NCBI RefSeq assembly: GCF_963678635.1
Contig: NC_087064.1
Span: forward strand, 58,352,338-58,416,337
Length of the DNA: 64,000 bases
Direction: 5' to 3'
Source: Symsagittifera roscoffensis
Taxonomy: Eukaryota; Xenacoelomorpha; Acoela; Convolutidae
The notes below the pieces were generated by a model. That model was not told the DNA's origin. It did not search any database and saw only the letters and a list, made by a program, of their open reading frames with translations. This document shows positions 55,235 to 64,000 of the stretch, in pieces (the first letter of the stretch is position 1; every line of letters begins with the position of its first letter). Made by a program: the position numbers and the translations under genes.

Positions 55235-57633
55235 TCTCTATATGTCACTTCCTAATGCCTATACACTTAACTCGATTGCTAGTGACCTTATAGTTTTATT
55301 AACAATAATAATGACACAACACAAAAAATTTCACAAGATTCTATTAAATAGTGACCACAAATCCCTGTATGTTATCAGAGTACAGTTTGTATAAAATTTA
55401 TTCACACATGCCGATTATCGGTCGTGAGATTCGAAAACTAGCACAATATGATGTTATAAAATAATACCCCTCCGGATTGGCACAAATAGGACCCTTCCGG
55501 ACTAACAAAATCTAGACCCTTCCAGATTGGGACCCCTCCGAGTTAGTTAACACAAGACCCCTCCGGATTTGGACCCCTCCGAATTAGCAACTATAAGACC
55601 CCTCCGGATTCGGACCCCTCCTAACTTGAAAAAGTTTTGACCCCTCCGGATTGGGAGCCCTCCGGTTTTGTAAAAGTAGCTTTTCGGAGTTTACCTTCTT
55701 TCAACCTATACCCCTCCGGATACGTTCTCCGATGAAAATTTGCTCTTTCAATTAACTAGGAAGGGTATGTGCTACTTTCCTAGACCCTTCCGGATTGAAG
55801 TTAAGCCTCTTATTTGACAATTCACACTAACGGTGAAGGGTCTTATCGCTCGCCTAACTTCGGCTCGATTAAGGTTTTGCTGTGCCTTTAGCCTTCCCTT
55901 TTCGTCTAAAACAGTCTAAAGTTACTTTACTCAACCGCTATCACCTTTTAGTAGGGGTATAAGGGCTTTTCTAAAAGAAATTTATAAAACGTGAAGGGTC
56001 TACCCTTCCTAATTGGTGAATTTGCTAAAAACAATCTCAACAAATTTTCACGCTTACTTTTCCGAAAAACTTTTGTCCCTATCAGTAAGCTCAGCTAATT
56101 TCTGATCTATTGGTACCAAGATCAACTCGATATGCCCAGTAGTTCCAAAGTTATTAACCAAAACGTCATTCTTCTAAACTCAAAAATTTTCTCTCTTATA
56201 GGTTCCGCCTAACTTTTTCCGCAAATCTGGTCCTTTCGTCCTAAAAATTATTGACCCGAGCTCAGAAGGCCTATAGTCTTCTAGTTCAATGCAAAAGACC
56301 CGATCTAAAACGCTTTTGTAGAAGAAATTTGCGAAAAACTACGCTACCTGTACCCCTCCGGATTGATGAATCCACCAAATCAAACACGTTAAGTTCGATT
56401 TCTCTGCAACCCGGAAGGCTTTCGGGTAGCGGGTTTTAAAACTTGTAGATTCACTAGTGGACGTTGTCCGAACAACTATTTTTACTGTTGTAACTCAAAA
56501 AATTTCAAAAAATTTTCTGCGATTTTATTGTTTCGGTTTCTCAAAAATCACGAAAATTTGGTTTTTGGTTCCAAAATAGTTCCAACCACTTCCGAACTAA
56601 ACTTAACCGGTTCTATCTATTATGCTAGTGCAGTTACGATGTAACACACTACTTTAGCGCTTTTTTCCGTTTCAAAAAATATCGATATCTCAAAAATCGC
56701 GACTTGTGGGGGGATCAAAATATCGCTATTTTGACCCTAAAAACCGGTCTGTTTTCGTTGTTTTTGACTGAAAAACGATATAAGACTATTAATATAGGCT
56801 ATATAATTAATAATATTAGTAATACTATACCCCTCCGGGTTTGTTTAATATCCGAATTAAGGTGCTTAACTCGGATATTCGCAGTTCGGTGAAGGGTCAC
56901 TACAGTGCAGCACTGTCGAGCCCCCCACAGATTACTATCTTAATTTTTGTACCAAAAGGGATACAAAGATTGTTAACGATACCCAACAGTCGATTGTTGT
57001 TGTCGTTGAGCCTCTTCTTGTTGCTCCTTGTACTGCTTGCCGGATCAGTCTTCTCCCAAGACCCTTCCGAATTGAGCGCAAATCAGCTGACCCTTCCGGA
57101 TTGAGCGCAACTTATCATTAACGTGCTTAAATGCTCAAATAACCCTAGAGTACAAGCCTCACAAACGGGCTACAAAACTGATCGTAACAATCCTGACTGA
57201 TATAATTGCCTGTAACAACAATATATCTATCAACAACAAACGGGGGGGGTCGGATCACATCTTGTCTGGGGGGATGATTTCTACTGATTTTTCTACTTTT
57301 TTACTGTTTTTGGTTTTTTCGGTTATTTTTTATGTTTTTTGTTTTTCTTGGGTACTATACTACTTTTTGTTTGGTTTTATATATAACTTAAGTGTTTTTG
57401 GTCACAAACCTCTCAGGGAACGAGGGAATGGCCAATCCCCCCACCCTTCCTGATTCGTGAATTTTCGGTCTTAACTAAGTTAAAAAGCTATTCACGGTAA
57501 TCCGGAAGGCTTCCGCGTTCCGAACTACCCTTCCACCCCGGCGATTTAGGCCTATTAAGGGCGTTAATGTGAGCATCCGCTCGGCGCGGAGTGCTCGTTA
57601 ACGGTTCTGCTGGTCATGATGTTAAAAAAAAAA
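55235..57633 (-). other. Leader (5' untranslated region) of element B
   Basis: About 2.4 kb between PBS and gag, without a gene I can support. It is dotted with TCCGGA(A/G)GGG words in sense (at least 15), densest at 55460-55720 and scattered at about 55785, 56350, 56830, 57065, 57085 and 57495. Length matches the leader of A once A's nested LTR is removed, but the repeats in the two leaders are different. Confidence 0.7.
55460..55720 (-). repeat. Cluster of TCCGGAGGGG-type motifs in B's leader
   Basis: Eleven related words ACCCCTCCGGATT/ACCCTTCCGGACT (plus-strand view) in 260 bp, spaced irregularly 15-30 bp. The same word also occurs in both LTRs (about 35148 and 58138). Not a perfect tandem array, so independent retention of short sites is more likely than simple slippage. 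Confidence 0.8.
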
Positions 57634-57634
57634 T

Positions 57635-57651
57635 AACACCCAGGAGCGCCA
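57635..57651 (-). promoter_or_regulatory. Primer-binding site of element B
   Basis: In sense TGGCGCTCCTGGGTG, starting 12 nt after the 5' LTR end (spacer TAGATCTTTTTA). It would pair 15 nt with a tRNA 3' end CACCCAGGAGCG-CCA, most like tRNA-Asn. The spacer is longer than the 0-5 nt usual in this group. Confidence 0.75.
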
Positions 57652-57663
57652 TAAAAAGATCTA

Positions 57664-58587
57664 TGTAACATTCGCCCGGAAGATACATATCGACGGAAGA
57701 CAAAACTAAGTCTTAAGACGACTGGCTAACGTCTAAACAGAGCTTTGCATGCTTTTCACCGTCTCTACCAAGCCAGTACTTTTCGGTGGTCTTTTCCAAC
57801 ATCGGGTCGACAAAAACGTTACTGCTTTCGGCTTCGGTCAAAACACCCAAATTAACTAGATTACATGCAGAAATAGTGAGCTCATGGCTGGGTCTCAGTA
57901 TCCCCAGACCACGAGGTCACTCCTAAAAACAGGGCTACTAGTATTTATTATATTACTATTGTTTTTGTTCAGTAGATAAAAATCATCATCTCCATCGAAG
58001 ATGGATCAACCCTTTCCCCCAACTCCTAGCTTCTCATCCTTATCAAAATTAATCTAGATGTTAATTAAATTCAAATCAGGACATGACAAGAAGCTAAAAG
58101 TCTATATAACAGGCTAAAAGTTTCAGTCCCGAAACCCTTCCGGATTCTTGAATCTACTGAATCAAGCTCGCTAATCTTGACTTCTTCTTAATCCGGAAGG
58201 CTGTCCTCCACCCTTCACCGTTGTCTGCAACGGCCTTGCAACTATTGTAGCGACACAATAGTTGCAACTCGGAGTGTTCACTGCTATTCCTGCAATCTGC
58301 TATTGTTTTTTCTCACAATTTTCGTACTTATCGTCCGCGCAACTGATGTTGTTGTGTTGTCTTCTAGCTTTTCTGCCAAAATGGCCGTTTCTGACGTTTC
58401 TCAGAAATATGACGTCATCATTCGAATTTTTAAAATTTTAAAACACCAGAATATTCTAGCCCTCACCGTTTGGCCAATCGTTCCAATAACGTTCTTAATT
58501 CTTAATAATCACCAATCCGGAAGGCTCGCTGCTAAAATTTCGAATTCTGTAGAGATTGCATTTTTCACATTCTGGTCGAATGTCACA
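57664..58587 (-). repeat. 5' LTR of element B (924 bp)
   Basis: Matches 34676-35568 almost throughout, with about 20 substitutions and an extra 30 bp near 58145. Perfect hairpin at 58236-58267. Minus-strand AATAAA at 57949-57944. Confidence 0.95.
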
Positions 58588-59034
58588 AAAAGTGGACAGC
58601 TGGGGTGTCCCAATGGTTCAGACCAAAACTACATTACTAGAGTCAAAACTCATTTCCCTTATTGAAACTAATTAGTATTAAACTTCTCAAGTTATCATAC
58701 TTAATTCTCGAGTTGCTCATTAATTTAGTTACCTCTAATTCTCGAGTGTGCCGACATGTGAGTTCTCAATTTAGTTTTCTTGAGTGTGTTTTATGATTAT
58801 TATGTTGAGATAAGGAGAGTTTTAGGTTGATCCATCTGAAATGGATCAAATCTTCACTGTCTAATAAAAGGTAACTGTGCGGATTGTTCCGACCCTGTTT
58901 TTAACGATGTTCGTTTATTTTGGGTATTTTGAGACCTAAGTATGGGGACGTTCTTATTTTCTAGAGTGGGGGGTGTTTTGGTAGTGGCCTTTAAGCTGTA
59001 ACGGGTTTTTAGTCTCATGTCGCAAGCGAACCAA
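58588..59034 (+). repeat. A's 3' LTR, middle part
   Basis: Continues the LTR cut at 34675 (GTGGACAGCTGGGGTGTCCC corresponds to 14670-14690). Includes the hairpin TTGATCCAT-CTGAA-ATGGATCAA (58827-58849) and the TTCTCGAG words. It is interrupted at 59034 by a nested solo LTR. Confidence 0.9.
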
Positions 59035-59930
59035 TGTGCTAGTCGGTCATATTTGGAAGTTTGACCTTGAGAAAAGCAAGAGCACTTAATTTTGGGGTGA
59101 AATTTAATTTTTCAAAAATTCGAATGGAGCCTGTCATGCACGATTTTCTCGCGATAACTGAAAACCGAAAAAGAGAATTCAGAACGATCGAACAACAATC
59201 GCGGGAAAGTTGCTAGATAAAACAGTGGGAAATTGCTATTCGCAATTTCTGTCAGAATAGAACGAGAGTAGAGCTGTCCCATCTGAAACAGAGACAGGCG
59301 TATTCCCGAGAACTGGATTGTCATCACTCGATTGGATTATTATTTGAACTGAACTAGAGTGAACCTTCGGTGGAAAGGTGGACAACTTGAGTGTCCCAAT
59401 GGTTCACGAGAAACTACATCCTAGAGTTAAAACTTGTCCTTGTCATTGAAACATTAAAACTCATTTAGTTACATTATTTAATTCTCGAGTTAATTACCGA
59501 CTGAAGTACTTCCCTTTCTTGAGTGTGCTACGATGTGAGTACTTAATTTAAATTTCTAGACTGTGTTTTATGATTCTTATGTTGAGGTAAGGCGAGTTTT
59601 AGGTTGATCCATCTGAAATGGATCAAAGTTCCACTGTCTAATAAAAAGTAACTTAACGGATTGTTCCGACCCGGTTTTTAACGGCGTTCGTGTATTTTGG
59701 GTATCTAGAGACCTAAGTATGGGGACGTTATTATTTCTAGAGTGGGGGATATTTTGGTAGTAGCCTTTAAGCTGTAACGGGTCTTAGTCTCATGTCACAA
59801 GCGAACCGAATTGGCTCCGACTGATTTGAGGTAGAAAAACACAAGAGATAGTGTCCCTGACTCTTGAGCGAATGGTTATAGGCCTATTTTTCTTAAGCCT
59901 CATGTGTGACTACAGTAGACGAATGTTACA
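59035..59930 (+). repeat. Solo LTR of the A family nested in A's 3' LTR (896 bp)
   Basis: TGTGCTAGTCGG...GACGAATGTTACA, a complete A-type LTR without an internal region. Flanks CCAA (59031-59034) and CGAA (59931-59934) are a 4-bp target duplication with one change; the uninterrupted 5' LTR has CCGAATTGG here. It contains the hairpin (59604-59626) and AATAAA (59640). Confidence 0.92.
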
Positions 59931-60055
59931 CGAATTGGCTCCGACCGTTTTGAGGTAGAAAAACACGAGAGATAGTGTCCCTGACTCTTGAGCCAATGGT
60001 TATAGCGCCTATTCTTCTTAAGCCTAATATGTGACCGAAGTAGGCGACTGTTACA
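59931..60055 (+). repeat. A's 3' LTR, right end
   Basis: Matches 15108-15234 of the 5' LTR (GAATTGGCTCCGAC...GGCGACTGTTACA). It is the true right border of the retroelement block; unique DNA begins at 60056. Confidence 0.9.
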
Positions 60056-60413
60056 TATTTTGTAACTTAGTTTTTTTTAAAATTAATATTAAAACTACTT
60101 TCACGAAGATCTTTACTATTAGAGGCAAGATTGTGTGTAGGTGTTAGTTTCCTCAATCTGGTTGGCTTGTTTTACCGACCATCTGACTCTCTTTACTTCT
60201 ATCCACGTTATACTTAATCTTCCTTATCTAGAAAATTCTAGGATTTTGATTGGAATATATGTTTGAGGGACACCTGACTGTAACCTCGGTTACTATGACA
60301 CTTGCGACTTTCTGATTATTGATTATATTGGTAAAATTACAATCAATAATTGTATTTTTGATGTAAGGTTTTTGCTCTGCAATTAATCTTTGCTAACCCC
60401 TTCCTCTTTTTAG
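60056..60413 (+). other. Short region between the LTR and the MORC start
   Basis: No gene. It would hold the MORC promoter and/or 5'UTR unless transcription starts within the LTR. AT-rich, with no clear TATA box that I would defend. Confidence 0.5.
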
Positions 60414-60420
60414 ACCCATC
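60401..60420 (+). promoter_or_regulatory. 3' splice-site-like sequence before the MORC start codon
   Basis: Pyrimidine run ending TTTTTAG (AG at 60412-60413), followed by ACCCATC and the ATG at 60421. It would fit a 5'UTR intron acceptor or a spliced-leader trans-splicing site. Confidence 0.5.
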
Positions 60421-62381
60421 ATGGGGTCCTATTCGGGGTTGAACCGAGCAGCTCTTTCCTTTGAGTACCTTCACACAAACTCGTTAGTTGAAATGAGTAG
60501 TCCACGATTTGGTAGCTTGGTATCCCTCATCTTATCAATTTTATATAATTGTGTGTTTTAGAACAACTCACGAGTTTCTGTTCGGCGCTCTAGCAGAACT
60601 GATAGATAATTCGAAGTAAGTATTTTATCATGTTGATATTTTGCAGAAACAAAAACACACTGTCAGTTTTTTGTCGTTCAAGAAATTATCTCAACGAGTC
60701 TGATGCAGAACGAGTTTAATTGTAATGTTGATCTCTCGCGTTTGCATTGAACAAGGGGTTGTTGTGCATTTTGAACATAACTATTCCGTCATTTATTAAG
60801 TGGCTTTATACTTTAAAGTGAATGACATTTTCAGGGATGCTCGTTCAAAGAAGATAGAGATCTATTCAGGTACGTAAAAGTTGCGTTCACTCTAACTATC
60901 ATTTTAGAGTAAAATTAATCGATTTCAGCCCGTAGTAGTTATGTTGAAGGAATGATGTGTTAATGATCGAAGTGAATTTTCCTTTATTCATGTGGCGTGG
61001 GTTCTTAACAACACAAAAGCATATTGCGGCGAAAAAGCGGTCGACTTTTAGTATCTTAAATGGATTATGATATGAAACTCCAGCGACAATTAATAGGAAA
61101 CCCCAGCAAAAATAATTAACTTAATTAATCCAGTTTTCTGTTTTATTTGCCAACAAACAAACAAGCGTTTCGATGTTTTAAATTTCGATGTTTTACTTGA
61201 AAGATGACAGGACTAGACTTAAATTTTGTGCTGTAATTTTCTGGTGTAAATTTTTTTCTCTCTGAAGGTTTGTTCGGGCTAAAAGGTTCCGGTTTATGTT
61301 AAATTGGCTCAGTCTCTTCTTACTGTATTGTTTCAATGCAGAAAAGTGGTTTTTATGCACCTTTGGGCTTTGCGAAGGCACTAAAAGTTTCAAATTTTCA
61401 ACAGTTTTTTGGCGAAACAGGTTTTCAAGTATTCTCAGCTTAATTACCGCTTCGATACTTTTTTCTATGCTATTTAATGTGGGAAATGGTTTTTGCGCAT
61501 GTTTTCACTAAAATTTACTTCATTTGGTGCAAAACAAACCTAAGAAAATTTTGGTAGATCCATTGTTTGCTATCAATTTTTCCGACTAACTGGTTGTCTC
61601 TCATTTTCTGTCAAGTAACCTGTCATGATATGTTAACTGCGTTTCACAAGTGATTAGGTTCACAGGTATATCTGCAGTTATTCTAACATATTGAATTTTA
61701 GAGCGAAACGAAGAACTTCGAGGTGGTTACATGCTATGTTTTCTGGACGATGGATATGGAATGAATCGAGGTTTCAATTCATTTGCATTTGATTGAAATG
61801 AAAAATTTAATTCGTTCAATTTTTAAGAGTAATGAACGTAGTGAAGATTTCTAATAGGACTTGCTGATTTTTTTTTTCGGGAAAAAGTCTTATCTTGATG
61901 CACTTTGGTCTATATGCATTTTTTGAGTTCAATTGAAATTCCTCTGCTGAAAGTGACGTAAATAGCTATCTCCAAATAAGAACGTGCAAATGGCGCAAAA
62001 AAAACATGAATGATTTCTAGTTTCGCAAATGGAATTTAATTTTAGATTTCTAGCGGAATAAAAACTTACCTGTTGATCCATTTTTCTCAAATTGTATTAA
62101 TTTTATCAAAAAAGCACCAATCGTAAATCGTTTTAGAAATTAAACAGCTTGAAGGGCATCTATTTTTTTCTTTGAAATTGGAAAGTTAAGATTTTTTCAA
62201 CAATGTCAGTGTTTTTTTTTGTGTTTACTTGCCTTCATTACTCTTTTCCAATCTTCGATTGGCTATGTTTTGAATTATGATTTGTTTCAGAGGAAGCCAA
62301 ACGGGTTATTACGTTTGGAAGATCGGCTAAGAAAGCTATGGACACAAATGTAGTCGGACAGTATGGCAACGGGCTCAAATC
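60421..62381 (+). CDS. MORC-family GHKL ATPase, N-terminal exons (MORC2-like), partial
   Basis: Five exons with consistent phases: 60421-60482, 60562-60615, 60835-60869, 61702-61770, 62291-62381 (311 nt, about 104 residues). Translation starts MGSYSGLNRAALSFEYLHTN, continues THEFLFGALAELIDNSK (ATP/Mg motif E-x-x-D-N), DARSKKIEIYSE, RGGYMLCFLDDGYGM (D-x-G-x-G), VITFGRSAKKAM and VGQYGNGLKS (glycine-rich lid). These are the GHKL ATPase motifs in the order and spacing of animal MORC2-type proteins, nuclear chromatin compactors that help silence transposons. Donors are GT (GTTAGT, GTAAGT, GTACGT, GTTTCA, GTTAGT) and acceptors TTTTAG/TTTCAG. The rest of the gene (ATPase end, CW finger) is not recognised in the window; either later introns are long or the gene is broken. 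Confidence 0.85.
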
Positions 62382-62570
62382 GTTAGTCTTAACTGCAACT
62401 CTTATTCACTGTAAACAAGACTTGAGAAATGGCCCCCATTGGAAACCATAATCATTGTCAAATACGAAAAGGGTTGTTTATACTTTTCTCTCTGGCATTC
62501 AACAAAAAAATATGATCAGCTGTTTTTCGAGGTTTTATTCGTGAATTTTTTATTCATTTTGTCTGCTCAG

Positions 62571-62607
62571 TGCCTCCAAAAGAGAATGGGAAGGCTTTTA
62601 GATTAAG
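62571..62607 (+). other. Possible sixth MORC exon, frameshifted
   Basis: Between TCTGCTCAG and GTGGGT lies a 37-nt stretch whose start, spliced to the previous exon, gives SASKR where MORC proteins have SGSMR. One base later the frame would give NGKAFRLR, comparable to IGKDF. As it stands the spliced frame hits TAG. It may be a coincidence, a pseudogene lesion or a sequence error. Confidence 0.3.
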
Positions 62608-63938
62608 GTGGGTCTTTTCTATGTCATTTCAGGTACCATAAAAATCGCAGTATAAAATGAGCAATGACATTGAAATCTTTGATTTAAGATTGTGATTTTG
62701 CTGAAATTTAAAACTCTGATATTTTATAATGAACCGTTTTATTTTGCAAGTTGCTTTGGTTCAATCCGACCACTAAATTGAACTAGGGGAGATACAATCA
62801 ACATAACAAGCTCCGAGCTCATTTGGTGGCGTTTTTGCTGCTTAGCATTGGCAATTTAGTAGCAACTGTAGCTACTTTTTTGGTTGTTGTTTTAGCTACA
62901 TCGATCTCTGCTTCGAGCTTCTGATTGAATTAGAGAGATTGATTGTTTGAGAGATCGAGAGAGAGATAGTTAGGGAAATTTTGTACTACTTTTTTGCTAG
63001 TTACTTATAGTAAATTTTCAAACGATCGTGGCACAGATGCGAGGAAACAAGACTCAGACCGAGGATGCACTCCGGTACATAGCAAGTTTTATTTTTCAAT
63101 GCTCATTTTTATTTCCTTTTTTCAACTTTTTTTGTACGTTAGAGCTACTTGTGAAGTTTTCTCGCTTAAGTTTGCAAAGTGCAAGAGCTACTTGTGAAGT
63201 TTTCTCGCTTAAGTTTGCAAAGTGCAACTTCTGTTGTCAACTGAAGCCATTACTTATGTTTGATAAGTGTAAATGAATATTTTAAATACAGTAACTTAGA
63301 TGGTTTTGATCTTTTTTTTTTGAAAAACCGATTAACATAGTTCAGTCTACTACATAGGTGGCGATGAATTTTGTTTGTTTTTTTCAGGAAAAAGTCCAAA
63401 AATTCGTTCAGGCTCTAATTTACGTTTGCGCGGTTCGACTTTCGATTTTTTTTCAAATTCAGTTCATTTTTTGTTTACACTACGGACTTAGTGAGCGTTA
63501 GTGTTATACTACGACTATTCTTTTTTCTAGTAAATTATTGGTGCCACTTTTGAGGCATGCTTACGGCTTTTTAATAGCATGTGCTTTCCTATTCGAATAA
63601 TAATAAATTAACACAAATAATGCATTTTAATTTCATCAAATGAATCGAAAGAAGCTATTTGTTTCAAACATAACAATAAAAAAACTCGATTTTAGAAATT
63701 TTTTTGAACTCAACGTATCTCGCAATTTTTGAAATGCATAGTTTAAATATAATGTGGTTTTATGCTTTCCAATTGATTACATGCAAAATTATTGTGGATT
63801 CAGTTTGTTGTATTCCAAACTAGTACATGCAAAATTGTCCATTTGTATTTGGTGCCACTTTTGCTGCATGACATTGGCAATTTGTTAGTATTAGTAGCTG
63901 CTTTATCTGTGACTGGTGTTTTATTTCCTGGTTGGTAA
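62608..63938. other. Non-coding stretch downstream of MORC exons
   Basis: AT-rich, no supported gene. Related words GGTGCCACTTTTGCTGCATGA / GGTGGCGTTTTTGCTGCTTA occur near 62826 and 63851 (GCATTGGCAATTT follows in both), pointing to a diverged dispersed repeat. Probably intronic or intergenic. Confidence 0.5.
63141..63226 (+). repeat. 43-bp tandem duplication
   Basis: AGAGCTACTTGTGAAGTTTT... repeated exactly at 63141 and 63184. Confidence 0.95.
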
Positions 63939-64000
63939 GCTTTCGTGGCTCAGAAGGCAGAGCGTGAGACTCCAATTCTCGAGGTAGCAGGTTTGAATTG
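63939..64000 (+). tRNA. tRNA-like sequence (CCA anticodon), truncated by window end; may be a SINE head
   Basis: Acceptor start GCTTTCG, D-stem GCTC/GAGC with loop AGAAGGCA, anticodon stem TGAGA/TCTCG around loop CTCCAAT (anticodon CCA, would be Trp), variable AGGTA, T-stem start GCAGG with loop TTTGAAT. A-box TGGCTCAGAAGG is good, but the B-box end (GGTTTGAATTG) lacks the usual CC. A tRNA-derived SINE or tRNA pseudogene is as likely as a true tRNA-Trp gene. Confidence 0.4.

Larger units (their letters stand above)
34676..58587 (-). mobile_element. Element B: giant (about 23.9 kb) Ty3/gypsy-like LTR retroelement with three large ORFs
   Basis: Bounded by LTRs 34676-35568 and 57664-58587, which differ by about 20 substitutions by eye plus a 30-bp indel. 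That is about 2 percent, so insertion was not very recent. Minus-strand order: 5' LTR, 12-nt spacer, PBS, 2.4 kb leader, Gag-PR-RT-RNaseH-IN-tail (55234-45632), 398 nt, ORF2 with SGNH hydrolase (45233-40137), ORF3 (40079-36390), 821-nt 3'UTR, 3' LTR. Flanks GAAA (34672-34675) and AAAA (58588-58591) are a plausible imperfect 4-bp target duplication. Removing B restores a continuous A-type LTR. Lesions: frameshifts near 50620, 47365, 42220 and 41200, and an in-frame TGA at 36831. Confidence 0.93.

Noticed and set aside
56704-57453. Short open frames in B's leader
   Set aside because: Hydrophobic low-complexity peptides of 60-90 residues with no counterpart in copy A; expected by chance in AT-rich DNA.

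Overview
The window looks like nuclear DNA of an invertebrate animal. Its only host gene has spliceosomal introns and encodes the N-terminus of a MORC-family ATPase (60421 to at least 62381). Almost everything from 1 to 60055 is Ty3/gypsy-type LTR retroelements of one unusual, very large family, inserted into and beside each other. I could not settle the phylum: an acceptor-like site 7 nt before the MORC start would fit a 5'UTR intron or spliced-leader trans-splicing.

Layout. 1-5056 (minus): scrambled remnant 'C' (part of ORF3 joined to the 3' half of pol). 5057-13655 (plus): remnant 'D', the 3' half of an element ending in its LTR, with a 796-bp tandem duplication across the 3'UTR/LTR junction. 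13656-14349: spacer with an AATTCC-rich repeat. 14350-34675 (plus): element 'A', decayed, with 5' LTR, primer-binding site, a leader carrying minisatellites and a nested solo LTR, gag-pol and ORF2/ORF3. 34676-58587 (minus): element 'B', about 23.9 kb, the best preserved copy, flanked by 893/924-bp LTRs and inserted inside A's 3' LTR. 58588-60055: rest of A's 3' LTR, itself split by a second solo LTR (59035-59930). 60056-64000: host DNA with the MORC exons and a tRNA-like sequence at the right edge.

Gene plan, read best from B and confirmed in A, C and D: LTR, PBS (15 nt, probably tRNA-Asn), about 2.4 kb leader full of TCCGGA-type motifs, Gag (coiled coil, two CCHC knuckles), retropepsin (DTG), RT (YVDD), RNase H, a long acidic linker, integrase (HHCC, D-58-D-35-E, GPF module), and then an unusual tail ending in a macrodomain-like module of the OARD1/TARG1 type. 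After a 0.4-0.85 kb intergenic region come a second large ORF with a complete SGNH-hydrolase signature (GDSL, GTND, DGIHFD) and a third large ORF of unknown function, then a conserved 3'UTR and the LTR.

The giant element family with its macrodomain-like Pol tail, SGNH hydrolase ORF2 and unknown ORF3 is the candidate new system. A short nucleotide motif, TTGTCCGGGGAGT, recurs in pol in different reading frames and again next to the 3' LTR, which suggests a role in replication such as plus-strand priming. All copies carry lesions, so none is clearly autonomous. Homology statements come from reading motifs and comparing the copies with each other; no database search was done.
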